Positions 48,232 to 57,877 of a stretch of DNA of 64,000 nt are shown in pieces. Made by a program: the position numbers and the translations under genes. How positions within the stretch are numbered: position 1 is the stretch's first letter; every line of letters starts with the position of its first letter. The notes under the pieces were generated by a model. That model saw nothing but the letters and a program-made list of their open reading frames with translations. It ran no database searches and was not told where the DNA came from. Source of the DNA: Zoroaster sp. YZ-2022 (taxonomy: Eukaryota > Echinodermata > Asteroidea > Forcipulatida > Zoroasteridae); NCBI GenBank assembly GCA_029582265.1, contig CM055823.1:27640569-27704568 (forward strand), written 5' to 3'.

Positions 48232-49068
48232 TAGGCTTGGGCGATACCGATTTATTTTATTTTATTTTTTATTTATTTATTTTTTTATCCATGATATATC
48301 GCCAAACATATATCGCGATTTTCGATAATATCGCGATTATTTGTTTTTCATTCACGCATGATTGCTTTAGAGCCAATAAGCTTTTGTTTCTCACTTCCGG
48401 AAGCTGAAAAGACTGTCCTAATTTCATTTCCATGGAACTTTTGACTTGACTCACAATGGCGTTTTTCTTAATCGCGATATATATTTTTTAATCGCAATTT
48501 TCCAATATCTCGATAGGGTAGAATGTCATATCTGGCCGCCACTATTTTTCATTAAATATAACCAATAATGTAATCTTACCTACCTGGTAAGGTGGAGAAC
48601 ATGTGGATGATGATGGACATATACTTCAAATTATTCCAGGATATTTATTTCATGAAAAATCAGGCATTTTTGGTATACGATGACTTCCTCAGTCATGTCA
48701 GTCTGATCTTGTAAACTCCACAATTAGTGACCAACACAGTCATTGTACATGCGTAGTGGCAACTATAATAGGATCCTTCTATTTTCTGAAGGGGAGGATT
48801 TTTTTAGAAGGGAAATCAAGTCCGAAAACCATCATAAAAGTGGATTTTAAAGATAGTTTTCGCTTTCTGTACCACCAAAAATCGATAGAATGATTTTTTA
48901 ACTGGTTAGTGGTTGCAAAAAAAATCCAAAAAAGCCCTTAAAAAGTGGCGGCCAGATACGACATTCTTTCCTCTCGATAACTTGAAAAGGTTCTCGATAT
49001 CGTAATTGAATAAATAAGAAAAAAAGGTATTGCGATATTCAATATTATCATGTTATCGCCCAAGCTTA
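48232..49068. mobile_element. hAT-type MITE (family A) with a nested hAT-type element, intron 3
   Basis: Ends taggcttgggcgata and tatcgcccaagctta in spirit (right end 'gttatcgcccaagctta'), with a perfect 8-bp duplication gtaacata (48224-48231 and 49069-49076). A different element occupies 48516-48971. Without it the host is close to the normal 416-bp length. Confidence 0.93.
48516..48971. mobile_element. nested hAT-type MITE
   Basis: Ends gggtagaatgtcatatctgg and the inverse of 'ccagatacgacattctttcc', with the shared inner part ccgccact. It is flanked by a perfect 8-bp direct repeat tctcgata (48508-48515 and 48972-48979), which is family A sequence. It is 456 bp and non-coding, and is the only copy in the window. 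Confidence 0.92.
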
Positions 49069-49076
49069 GTAACATA

Positions 49077-49931
49077 CGTTCATTTCAACCCTCTTGATTT
49101 CAAGAAATAAACTAATCAGTGATAGCTTCATCACAATAGGTGCTCACACACGTTTTTTCAGTTTTTTCATCAATTCATTGTTAACAATTCCTGTTTTCTC
49201 TAAGGTGAAAGCACTTCAGATGAAGTAATCTTTTCAGGATGATTAATAAGCGTACACCCAGTAAGTTTTTCGATAAGAATTTGTCAAAAGAATGCACGCT
49301 AGATCAATTTCTGACAATTTGCAAATGAATGATTAGATCCAGCCAGTCGTGCGGTTGTAATTAGTCATGTAGCTTCTTCTGCGGCAACTGTTCATATCTT
49401 TCTTTATCTCTTGGATACCGTAAATATGTCTACGCTAGAGCAGACTTTGACAATGAACAAATGAAATATTATACGTGCTATGAGTTGTGCAGTGATTCAT
49501 GTAATTAATACGTGTAAAGTGGTCCTGCCAACACGGCCTTATAACGCCTTTCATGGTCAGAGGGATGTAGAGTAACACAATATGCACCTGGCCTTCACAG
49601 TGAAATGACTCCGACTATTTAAAAAAAAAAATTTGTAACAAATTATTAATGTCAAGGCAAAAATAATTTGAAATCGACTTTGATATGACCTTCTTGAATA
49701 AAGTCATCATTATTAAGTAATAAAATTGGGAAGTTTTTTCTGTAAAGATAACTGTTTTCACCTCTACTACCAAGTATAAATTCTGTTTTATTGTTTTATT
49801 GTTTCACAAAATACGTAGGTTCTGTCAAAAGAAAGTAAATAAAAAAAAATACATATTCAGTCAAGCTTTTTAATTATTTCCAGGTCATTACTAGCATGTT
49901 TAAACTTTTATTATTTGTGTTTGGATAGTGA
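49077..49931. other. intron 3 sequence, nothing recognised
   Basis: AT-rich non-coding DNA with no repeat boundaries or exon that I can support. Confidence 0.5.
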
Positions 49932-50387
49932 ATATGACATAAAACACAATAAAGGGGGCCACTTTGCATCCGTCACGTTAGCAGTTTTTCCAATGGTTGT
50001 TATTTATATTTAAGTACCTGAAACTGACCAAAAAGTGTTTCAACATGTGAATGGACATGCAGGCTTATACTAGAACTAATTTGAGTTGATTTATTTTATT
50101 TTAAAAAATTTTATTTTATTTTTTTACCCTCAAATTTCCATAAAAATTGGACGGAAAAGGTTACCTCACTTTTCCGTCCATTTATTGATGGAAATTTTAG
50201 GATAATTTAAAAAATAATAGTAATAATCAACTCAAATTACCTTTAGGATAAGAATGCATGTCTATTCAAATGTTGAAATTCTTTTTGGGTGGTTTCAGAT
50301 ATTTAACAAAAAATTACAACCATTAGAAAAACTGCTAACGTGACGGTAGGAAAGTGGCCCCCTTTATTGTGTTTTATGTCATATGCA
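49932..50387. mobile_element. long-hairpin MITE, intron 3
   Basis: Arms start 'atatgacataaaacacaata' and end with the inverse; each continues through 'aaagggggccactt' and 'gtcacgttagcagtttttc'. The centre again pairs ('ggacggaaaaggttacctca' against 'cttttccgtcc'). Almost all of the 456 bp can fold into one stem. No coding frame. Confidence 0.87.
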
Positions 50388-50802
50388 ACTTACAAGGATA
50401 AATGATGAAATCTAAATTTTCCCCATTTTTATATTAAAAGGGAAAATATGTTAATGATGGCAAAACTGCTAATACAAGTTTGCTTATTCTCTTGGTTTAC
50501 AACCAGCCTGTGAAAAGTTATTCTGCTGTGTCGAAAAAATAATTTGAGAATTTGGGAGACTGGTCCCCTGTCTGTATCCTATCAAGGATAGAGACAGGCT
50601 CTGAGCGTACCACTCAATTGATTTCATTGGATACGTTGCGCGGAAGATCGTCTTGTTTTGACTCGGAGGATCGCGTGCTAGCTACCAACCAAGGTCAACG
50701 TTATAACATGGTGGCTGTGTGCGTGCACGGTATTTGGCCGGTATTTGGCCGGTATTTGGCCAGTATCTGGCATAATTCACAAGCCTCAAAGCATGATGTC
50801 GG

Positions 50803-51240
50803 ATCTTTTTTTATTTTTTATTTTAATCAGTTTTATTTAAACAGGGTAGCCTCATCAGTTAAAAAAACTGCTATCCCTGAAGGCCCTGTATAAAAAGAGT
50901 TAACACTTTAACATTGTAAAACCACTAACAACTTAAGGAAATTAAGATTAAGATAAATTAATATAAAGTAAAAACTATATTATATATACATGATAAACAA
51001 CAAGATAACTTGCAAACATCAACGGAAAATAAAGATTAAATAAAAAACCACCAATTTACCGTAAAAAATTATTACAAAAATTCAGACCAGATAAAAATAT
51101 AAAAAGTCTTAACCAGAAGAAAACACAAAACTGTATACATAAAACCAAATTCAAATTCAATAAACGAAATTAATCAAATGTAAAATACAAACGGCATGAA
51201 ATCTTCAGGCTAGGAAAGATAACTCTTTAATAAATCCTAA
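50803..51240 (-). mobile_element. LINE 3' untranslated remnant, intron 3
   Basis: 'ttttatttaaacagggtagc' and 'aactgctatccctgaaggcc' resemble the sequence at the 3' end of the LINE at 57878 ('tttatttacccagggtatgc' and 'ttccattggggccctgcgt'). It is followed by an A-rich body. Only the 3' region seems present. Confidence 0.6.
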
Positions 51241-51252
51241 ACGAATGTTATT

Positions 51253-51376
51253 TAAGTAAGACTAATTGCGGTGACACCATGTGGAATCTCAATTGAGTAG
51301 TAATTAGTTCTGAAAAGAACTGGAGGTACAACTCGACATTTCGATCAGTATGCTCTGATCGTCCTCAGGAGAATGC
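51253..51376. mobile_element. MITE family D, half copy, intron 3
   Basis: 'taagtaagactaattgcggt' through 'gttctgaaaagaactggagg' to 'gctctgatcgtcctcaggag'; the second arm is missing. Confidence 0.78.
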
Positions 51377-51796
51377 CGGACTCTGGAAAATGCTGCTGCT
51401 TAAGTAGACTGCTGGAGGATCATCCCATGAATGGATGCTGGAGGATTAGTTCGTTGAGGCGCGCAGGCGGGAACTGTTGAGACTAGGATCCTAGGGGTTG
51501 GGGGAGAGGAGTGTGTGCTCACTGAACTGAATTAGTTGTTAACAAGCACAGGGGGAAGGAGGGTGGTTGACTTAGGATATAGGAGATCCCTCAGTCTGGG
51601 GTGGGTTATGGACTTTGGATGGTATTTAATTTTCCTTAATATAAAGTGATAGCACCTCAGACAAAAATATATTGTAGGGAAGATTGATGCTGTCAGCAGC
51701 TTTATACCAAGTAAGTTTTACATTATATTTTTACAATTTTGGTTATTTTTGAATGTTTATTGTTTAGATTTGTTTATTATTTTTGTTTTGTTTTAG

Positions 51797-51962
51797 TACG
51801 GATGAGGTCGTGTGCTCCTCCAGACATCTTAATGCTCACCAGTCATCATTACAGTTCCAGCAAGACTTGGGCTTCCGGATGCTGGCATGCGGCAGAGCAG
51901 ACCTCGTCTCCGAAGCCATCTTGCTCTTGGGTAAAGATGGAATCAACTCAATCAGTGAGCAG
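51797..51962 (+). CDS. ABTB3: ABTB-family exon 4
   Basis: Acceptor 'ttgttttgttttag', donor 'gagcag' followed by gtgtgt. The first base completes a serine codon (AG/T) with exon 3, and the exon ends in phase 0. It encodes TDEVVCSSRHLNAHQSS, then LQFQQDLGFRMLACGRADLV and SEAILLLGKDGINSISEQ (residues 186-240). KFxQDLGFRMLxCGRxDLV is a strong family word and begins the ankyrin region. Exon 3 and 4 are separated by 9.3 kb filled mostly with transposons. Confidence 0.95.
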
Positions 51963-52052
51963 GTGTGTACAATTGAATTGAAGCAGTGTGATAATTTCTC
52001 AGGCCCGGATTATTTGTTTATTTTATTAAATTTTTATTGACACAGGATAACT

Positions 52053-52408
52053 TTAATAATAATAATAATAATAATAATGGAGGCATTTTTAAAGTGCTCT
52101 TACACGAGGTATCACAGCGCTGTACATTATTACCCCTACTCATCAGGCGCATAAATCATTCCTGAAACCATCTCAGCTCCTTGGGAATATACAGCTCAAT
52201 TGCTGCCATTTCAGCGCATATGGGCTAATCAAACACAACAACCAACTCTGCCCTCACAGGTACCCATTTACTCCTGGGTGGAGAGAAGCAATTATGGTAA
52301 AGTGTCTTGCTCGAGGACACAAGCACCACGGTTGCGGTTGGGATTCGAACCCACATTCTGACACAAATTAGAACACAAATCCAATACACTAAACTGTTCG
52401 GTCATGGC
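52053..52408 (-). mobile_element. tRNA-derived SINE, copy 2, intron 4
   Basis: The minus strand carries the A-box-like 'gaccgaacagtttagtgt', B box 'gggttcgaatccc', 'caagacactttaccataatt' and the tail 'gtgatacctcgtgtaagagc' ending 'aaaaatgcctcc' and (ATT)n. It is full length and antisense to the gene. Confidence 0.9.
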
Positions 52409-52863
52409 ACTCCCAGTTTGACAATTTCCCAGTCTGACAAGCCCAACATTAAAATTTTATGAATTTTGCTCCGAGATGTGCGAGTGTATTGAAAGTTGAA
52501 ATTATCTGACTATCTGAAAATTTACCCAGCAACCAGGCTGGCAGCAAGAAATCGAGATTGGAAGTTTAGATCGGTCCATTAGCCAATTGACCTACCCCCT
52601 GGCAGGTGGGCAGGTGTTAAAGGGACATTATAACATCAATATGTACTTCTACTAGTTTGTTAATTTACTCTCTTTGAATCAAGATATACAATAACAAAAC
52701 AAATCTGTGAAAGTTTTTCACGAGAAAATAGTGAAAATTTGTGTGTGCCATAATCATCATAATTTACACTATGTTAAAAATCAGTCAATTGGTTTATTTT
52801 TGAATTACCAATTTTTATACCTTATCTTTAAGTGCATTAATCTGTCTTGTTTTTTGTTACCAG

Positions 52864-55304
52864 GGCTTAACTCTTATGTTGTTGTTTTTATTTACCATTC
52901 AGGGCTTAACTCTTATGTTGTTGTTTATATTTACCATTCAGGGCTTAACTCTTATGTTGTTGTTTTTATTTACCATTCAGGGCTTAACTCTTATGTTGTT
53001 GTTTTTATTTACCATTCAGGGCTTAACTCTTATGTTGTTGTTTTTATTTACCATTCAGGGCTTAACTCTTATGTTGTTGTTTTTATTTACCATTCAGGGC
53101 TTAACTCTTATGTTGTTGTTTTTATTTACCATTCAGGGCTTAACTCTTATGTTGTTGTTTTTATTTACCATTCAGGGCTTAACTCTTATGTTGTTGTTTT
53201 TATTTACCATTCAGGGCTTAACTCTTGTGTTGTTGTTTTTATTTACCATTCAGGGCTTAACTCTTATGTTGTTGTTTTTATTTACCATTCAGGGCTTAAC
53301 TCTTATGTTGTTGTTTTTATTTACCATTCAGGGCTTAACTCTTATGTTGTTGTTTTTATTTACCATTCAGGGCTTAACTCTTGTGTTGTTGTTTTTATTT
53401 ACCATTCAGGGCTTAACTCTTATGTTGTTGTTTTTATTTACCATTCAGGGCTTAACTCTTATGTTGTTGTTTTTTTTTACCATTCAGGGCTTAACTCTTA
53501 TGTTGTTGTTTTTATTTACCATTCAGGGCTTAACTCTTATGTTGTTGTTTATATTTACCATTCAGGGCTTAACCCTTATGTTGTTGTTTTTATTTACCAT
53601 TCAGGGCTTAACTCTTATGTTGTTTTTATTTACCATTCAGGGCTTAACCCTTATGTTGTTGTTTTTATTTACCATTCAGGGCTTAACTCTTATGTTGTTG
53701 TTTTATTTACCATTCAGGGCTTAACTCTTATGTTGTTGTTTTATTTACCATTCAGGGCTTAACTCTTATGTTGTTGTTTTTATTTACCATTCAGGGCTTA
53801 ACTCTTATGTTGTTGTTTTATTTACCATTCAGGGCTTAACTCTTATGTTGTTGTTTTATTTACCATTCAGGGCTTAACTCTTATGTTGTTGTTTTTATTT
53901 ACCATTCAGGGCTTAACTCTTATGTTGTTGTTTTATTTACCATTCAGGGCTTAACTCTTATGTTGTTGTTTTATTTACCATTCAGGGCTTAACTCTTATG
54001 TTGTTGTTTTATTTACCATTCAGGGCTTAACTCTTATGTTGTTGTTTTTATTTACCATTCAGGGCTTAACTCTTATGTTGTTGTTTTATTTACCATTCAG
54101 GGCTTAACTCTTGTGTTGTTGTTTTATTTACCATTCAGGGCTTAACTCTTATGTTGTTGTTTTATTTACCATTCAGGGCTTAACTCTTATGTTGTTTTTA
54201 TTTACCATTCAGGGCTTAACTCTTGTGTTGTTGTTTTTATTTACCATTCAGGGCTTAACTCTTATGTTGTTGTTTTTATTTACCATTCAGGGCTTAACTC
54301 TTATGTTGTTGTTTTTATTTACCATTCAGGGCTTAACTCTTGTGTTGTTGTTTTTATTTACCATTCAGGGCTTAACTCTTATGTTGTTGTTTTATTTACC
54401 ATTCAGGGCTTAACTCTTATGTTGTTGTTGTTGTTTTTATTTACCATTCAGGGCTTAACTCTTATGTTGTTGTTTTTATTTACCATTCAGGGCTTAACTC
54501 TTATGTTGTTGTTTTATTTACCATTCAGGGCTTAACTCTTATGTTGTTGTTTTATTTACCATTCAGGGCTTAACTCTTATGTTGTTGTTTATATTTACCA
54601 TTCAGGGCTTAACTCTTATGTTGTTGTTTTTATTTACCATTCAGGGCTTAACTCTTATGTTGTTGTTTTTATTTACCATTCAGGGCTTAACTCTTATGTT
54701 GTTGTTTTTATTTACCATTCAGGGCTTAACTCTTATGTTGTTGTTTTTATTTACCATTCAGGGCTTAACTCTTATGTTGTTTTTATTTACCATTCAGGGC
54801 TTAACTCTTGTGTTGTTGTTTTTATTTACCATTCAGGGCTTAACTCTTGTGTTGTTGTTTTTATTTACCATTCAGGGCTTAACTCTTGTGTTGTTGTTTT
54901 TATTTACCATTCAGGGCTTAACTCTTACGTTGTTGTTTTTATTTACCATTCAGGGCTTAACTCTTACGTTGTTGTTTTTATTTACCATTCAGGGCTTAAC
55001 TCTTATGTTGTTGTTTTTATTTACCATTCAGGGCTTAACCCTTACCTTGTTGTTTTTATTTACCATTCAGGGCTTAATTCTTGTGTTGTTGTTTTTATTT
55101 ACCATTCAGGGCTTAACTCTTACCTTGTTGTTTTTATTTACCATTCAGGGCTTAATTCTTGTGTTGTTGTTTTTATTTACCATTCAGGGCTTAACTCTTA
55201 CCTTGTTGTTTTTATTTACCATTCAGGGCTTAATTCTTGTGTTGTTGTTTTTATTTACCATTCAGGGCTTAACTCTTACCTTGTTGTTTTTATTTACCAT
55301 TCAG
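52864..55304 (+). repeat. satellite made of the exon 5 splice-acceptor junction, about 63 units
   Basis: Tandem units of 39 bp (some 38 or 36). Each reads ggcttaactcttatg, then ttgttgtttttatttacc, then attcag. The array begins after an acceptor-like 'ttttttgttaccag' at 52863 and ends at the real acceptor of exon 5, whose first bases are ggcttaactcctcttatgtt. The unit therefore contains the exon start (three bases shorter), a branch-point-like TTAAC, a pyrimidine tract and a CAG. Copies with atgttg, gtgttg, acgttg and accttg are scattered. In the last 300 bp two variants alternate. Confidence 0.95.
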
Positions 55305-55394
55305 GGCTTAACTCCTCTTATGTTTGCCTGCTCTAGAGGGGACGAGGCCATGGCACAGATTCTCATCAGAAATGGTGCCGACATTGACCAAGCT
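55305..55394 (+). CDS. ABTB3: ABTB-family exon 5 (ankyrin repeat)
   Basis: Acceptor 'atttaccattcag', donor 'gct' followed by gtaagt. It has 90 nt, phase 0 at both ends. It encodes GLTPLMFACSRGDEAMAQIL and IRNGADIDQA (residues 241-270), a canonical ankyrin repeat (G-TPLM-A---GD----Q-LI--GADI). The start GLTPLM corresponds to GMTPLM in vertebrate relatives and exon 4 ends SEQ, so the biologically expected acceptor is the last one, at 55304. Any of 19 upstream acceptor copies (from 54566) would also stay in frame. Confidence 0.95.
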
Positions 55395-55781
55395 GTAAGT
55401 CTTTGCTGTGGGTCTGTTTGTAGGTCTGCATTTACCTGTTCTTGTATCTGATCGTCAATAGTTGTAGTCGAGTTCTTTGTCATGAGTACTAGAAAAATTT
55501 ACTTGAGTACGAGTTTGATGACCACAACTCTGCTGACCGATGTCTATCTGCATGGCAATCACAGAAACTTACTTAATAATGCCCCTTGAGCGATTTCGCC
55601 CACCCTTGACAGCATAGAAAACTTGACCATGCGACAACCTTTTGTTTGATGGAGGAGTATCATTATTGGTTCAGTTTACGGTTTGCATTATTAAACACAA
55701 TGTGGTTTGATTCTCAACTATGGCAGAGTGAGATTGTGAACCTTTTATTTCCTTGTTAACGTAATTCTTGTATCTTTTCAG

Positions 55782-55883
55782 GTTCCGAGTCAGCACACCA
55801 GTTATCCGTGTGTTCATCCTGCCATTAGGCATTGGACAGCTCTCTCCTTTGCAGTAATAAATGGAAACGTGTCGGTGGTCCAG
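55782..55883 (+). CDS. ABTB3: ABTB-family exon 6 (ankyrin repeat)
   Basis: Acceptor 'cttgtatcttttcag', donor 'gtccag' followed by gtaagt. 102 nt, phase 0 to 0. It encodes VPSQHTSYPCVHPAIR and HWTALSFAVINGNVSVVQ (residues 271-304). The P-VHP--RHWT-L-FAV--G---VVQ pattern is a family hallmark and forms the next ankyrin repeat with exon 7 supplying LLLDAGA. Confidence 0.96.
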
Positions 55884-56095
55884 GTAAGTTGAAGTCAAAA
55901 GAAGTTTTGATCTGTCAATTGCCGTCTTATTGGCAGTGTGTTTGGTATTCTCAAAAAGCATTGATGTTCTCTGTTTTACAGGAAATTAATAACTGGTGTA
56001 AAGTTGATGATGGTGAAAGCATCCCTTGAAATCCTTCAGTTTGAGGCTTTTCAGAAATGTCAAATTTTATTCTCCAAATGCCCACTTGAATTTAG

Positions 56096-56341
<246 letters not shown>

Positions 56342-56393
56342 TAAATCTGAATTTGGGGCAGATGGATTCGTTCTTGTGTAAAGTACCTTCCCT

Positions 56394-56549
56394 TTAAAGG
56401 GGCATTATTGTCATGATCAGAGCAGACTTTCGACAGGGCATGGTAATATGATCTTATCACGCCCTGTCACTGAGTTCATCTAAAACTAGGATACCGATTC
56501 CATGCCCTGTCGAAAGTCTGCTGTGATCGTGATGATACTGTCCCTTTAA
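56394..56549. mobile_element. MITE family B, shortened, intron 7
   Basis: Left tttaaaggggcattattgtc, right 'gtgatgatactgtcccttta'. The centre is deleted ('atggtaatatgatcttatca' then 'cactgagttcatct'). It lies between exon 7 and exon 8 and spares both splice sites. Confidence 0.85.
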
Positions 56550-56859
56550 GTCTGCTGAAACCCGATCACGACCTCAAACTTTTGCAGTGTTTCTGTAAAA
56601 AAAAATGCACATACAGCAAACATATGCGTAAGATAGCCGCTCCATCACAGTCCTCGATCTTAACTGCGGCCACTGTGGCCATGGCTGTGGTGCCCCTCCG
56701 AGTTGGCCGTAATGCCCCCTTTGGTTGGCCTTGAAATTTTGAGGCATCCAAGGCCAAAGTGGCCGTGCCCTCTCAATCCTTAAGGTCGAGGCTTGCCATC
56801 ACAAAAGTTTTTTTTCTGTTAGTAAATGGTTGTCCTGAAAGCAAGTGATTATAATTTAG

Positions 56860-57024
<165 letters not shown>

Positions 57025-57432
57025 TAAGAGATGAGGTCACAGCTCTGGTCAGCCAATAACAGCAGAGAATCGATGATTTTTAGATCAATTTGTAAAAGCT
57101 TTTGACCATTGGTTATTATTTTGTTACTAATTCTATGACGACTGTGATAATTTTTCAGTTTTCAATTTAGGAAAGAGTGCAATTTTTCAAATGAGATTTT
57201 TCACAAAATAATTGACTGAAACATTTTATTATGAAACAGTCTTTTAGTGTGATTATTTGACCAGCATAGGATTTATGATCCTGGGTCATTTAGTTGTTTA
57301 TTTCATTACTGTTTAAATATGCTTCAATAAATTATTTGGTGAACTGACTTATTTCAAGTACTTGACTTTCTTTAAAAAACAATTTAAAAAATAAATAAAT
57401 AATTAAATGCGGTGGAATCTTCTCTTTGTCAG

Positions 57433-57598
57433 AAACATCTTGAGAAAACTTCTTGAGCAGCCGCGGAGTGTGAAGTCAACAGACATATTGTCCCTGGAGG
57501 AGATCTTAGCGGAAGGGAACGACCCCGAACCTCTTTTGCCTAAAATGCCCAAGCTTAGAAGAACAGGCAGTAAAAGCAAGATAACACTGGCCCTACAG
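57433..57598 (+). CDS. ABTB3: ABTB-family exon 9
   Basis: Acceptor 'cttctctttgtcag', donor 'ctacag' followed by gtatgt. One base completes arginine; the exon ends in phase 0. It encodes NILRKLLEQPRSVKSTDILS, then LEEILAEGNDPEPLLPKMPK and a basic stretch ending LALQ (residues 380-434). N-LRKLL-QP and DILSLEEILAEG are nearly invariant in the family. A SINE starts about 11 bp after the donor. Confidence 0.96.
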
Positions 57599-57609
57599 GT
57601 ATGTGAATG

Positions 57610-57877
57610 GGGTGTCACGGTCGAGCGGTTTAGTGCATCGGATTTGTGTTCTGATGGCTGAGTCGTCAGAATGTGGGTTCGAATCCCAACCACGACCGTG
57701 GTGCCTATGTCCTCGAGCAAGACACTTTACCATAATTGCTTCTCTCCACCCAGGGGTAAATGGGTACCTGTGAGGGCAGAATTGGTTGTTGTGTTTGATT
57801 AGCCCTATATGCACCAAAATGGCAGCAGTTGAGCTGTATACTCCCCAGGGAGCTGAGATGGTTTCAGGAATGATTTA
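57610..57877 (+). mobile_element. tRNA-derived SINE, copy 3, 5' part, intron 9
   Basis: Sense orientation. A-box-like 'cggtcgagcggtttagtgc', B box 'gggttcgaatccc' (about 57675-57687), 'caagacactttaccataatt', to 'gtttcaggaatgattta', where the LINE at 57878 interrupts it. It begins immediately behind the exon 9 donor. Confidence 0.9.

Noticed and set aside
52707..53762. 351-residue frame with a SGLNSYVVVFIYH repeat
   Set aside because: It is a different frame of the acceptor-junction satellite, not the frame of exon 5, and would not join exon 4 or exon 5 in phase.
57610..57690. tRNA gene
   Set aside because: A- and B-box-like motifs are present, but the same head occurs three times with a shared body and LINE-like tail, which is a SINE.
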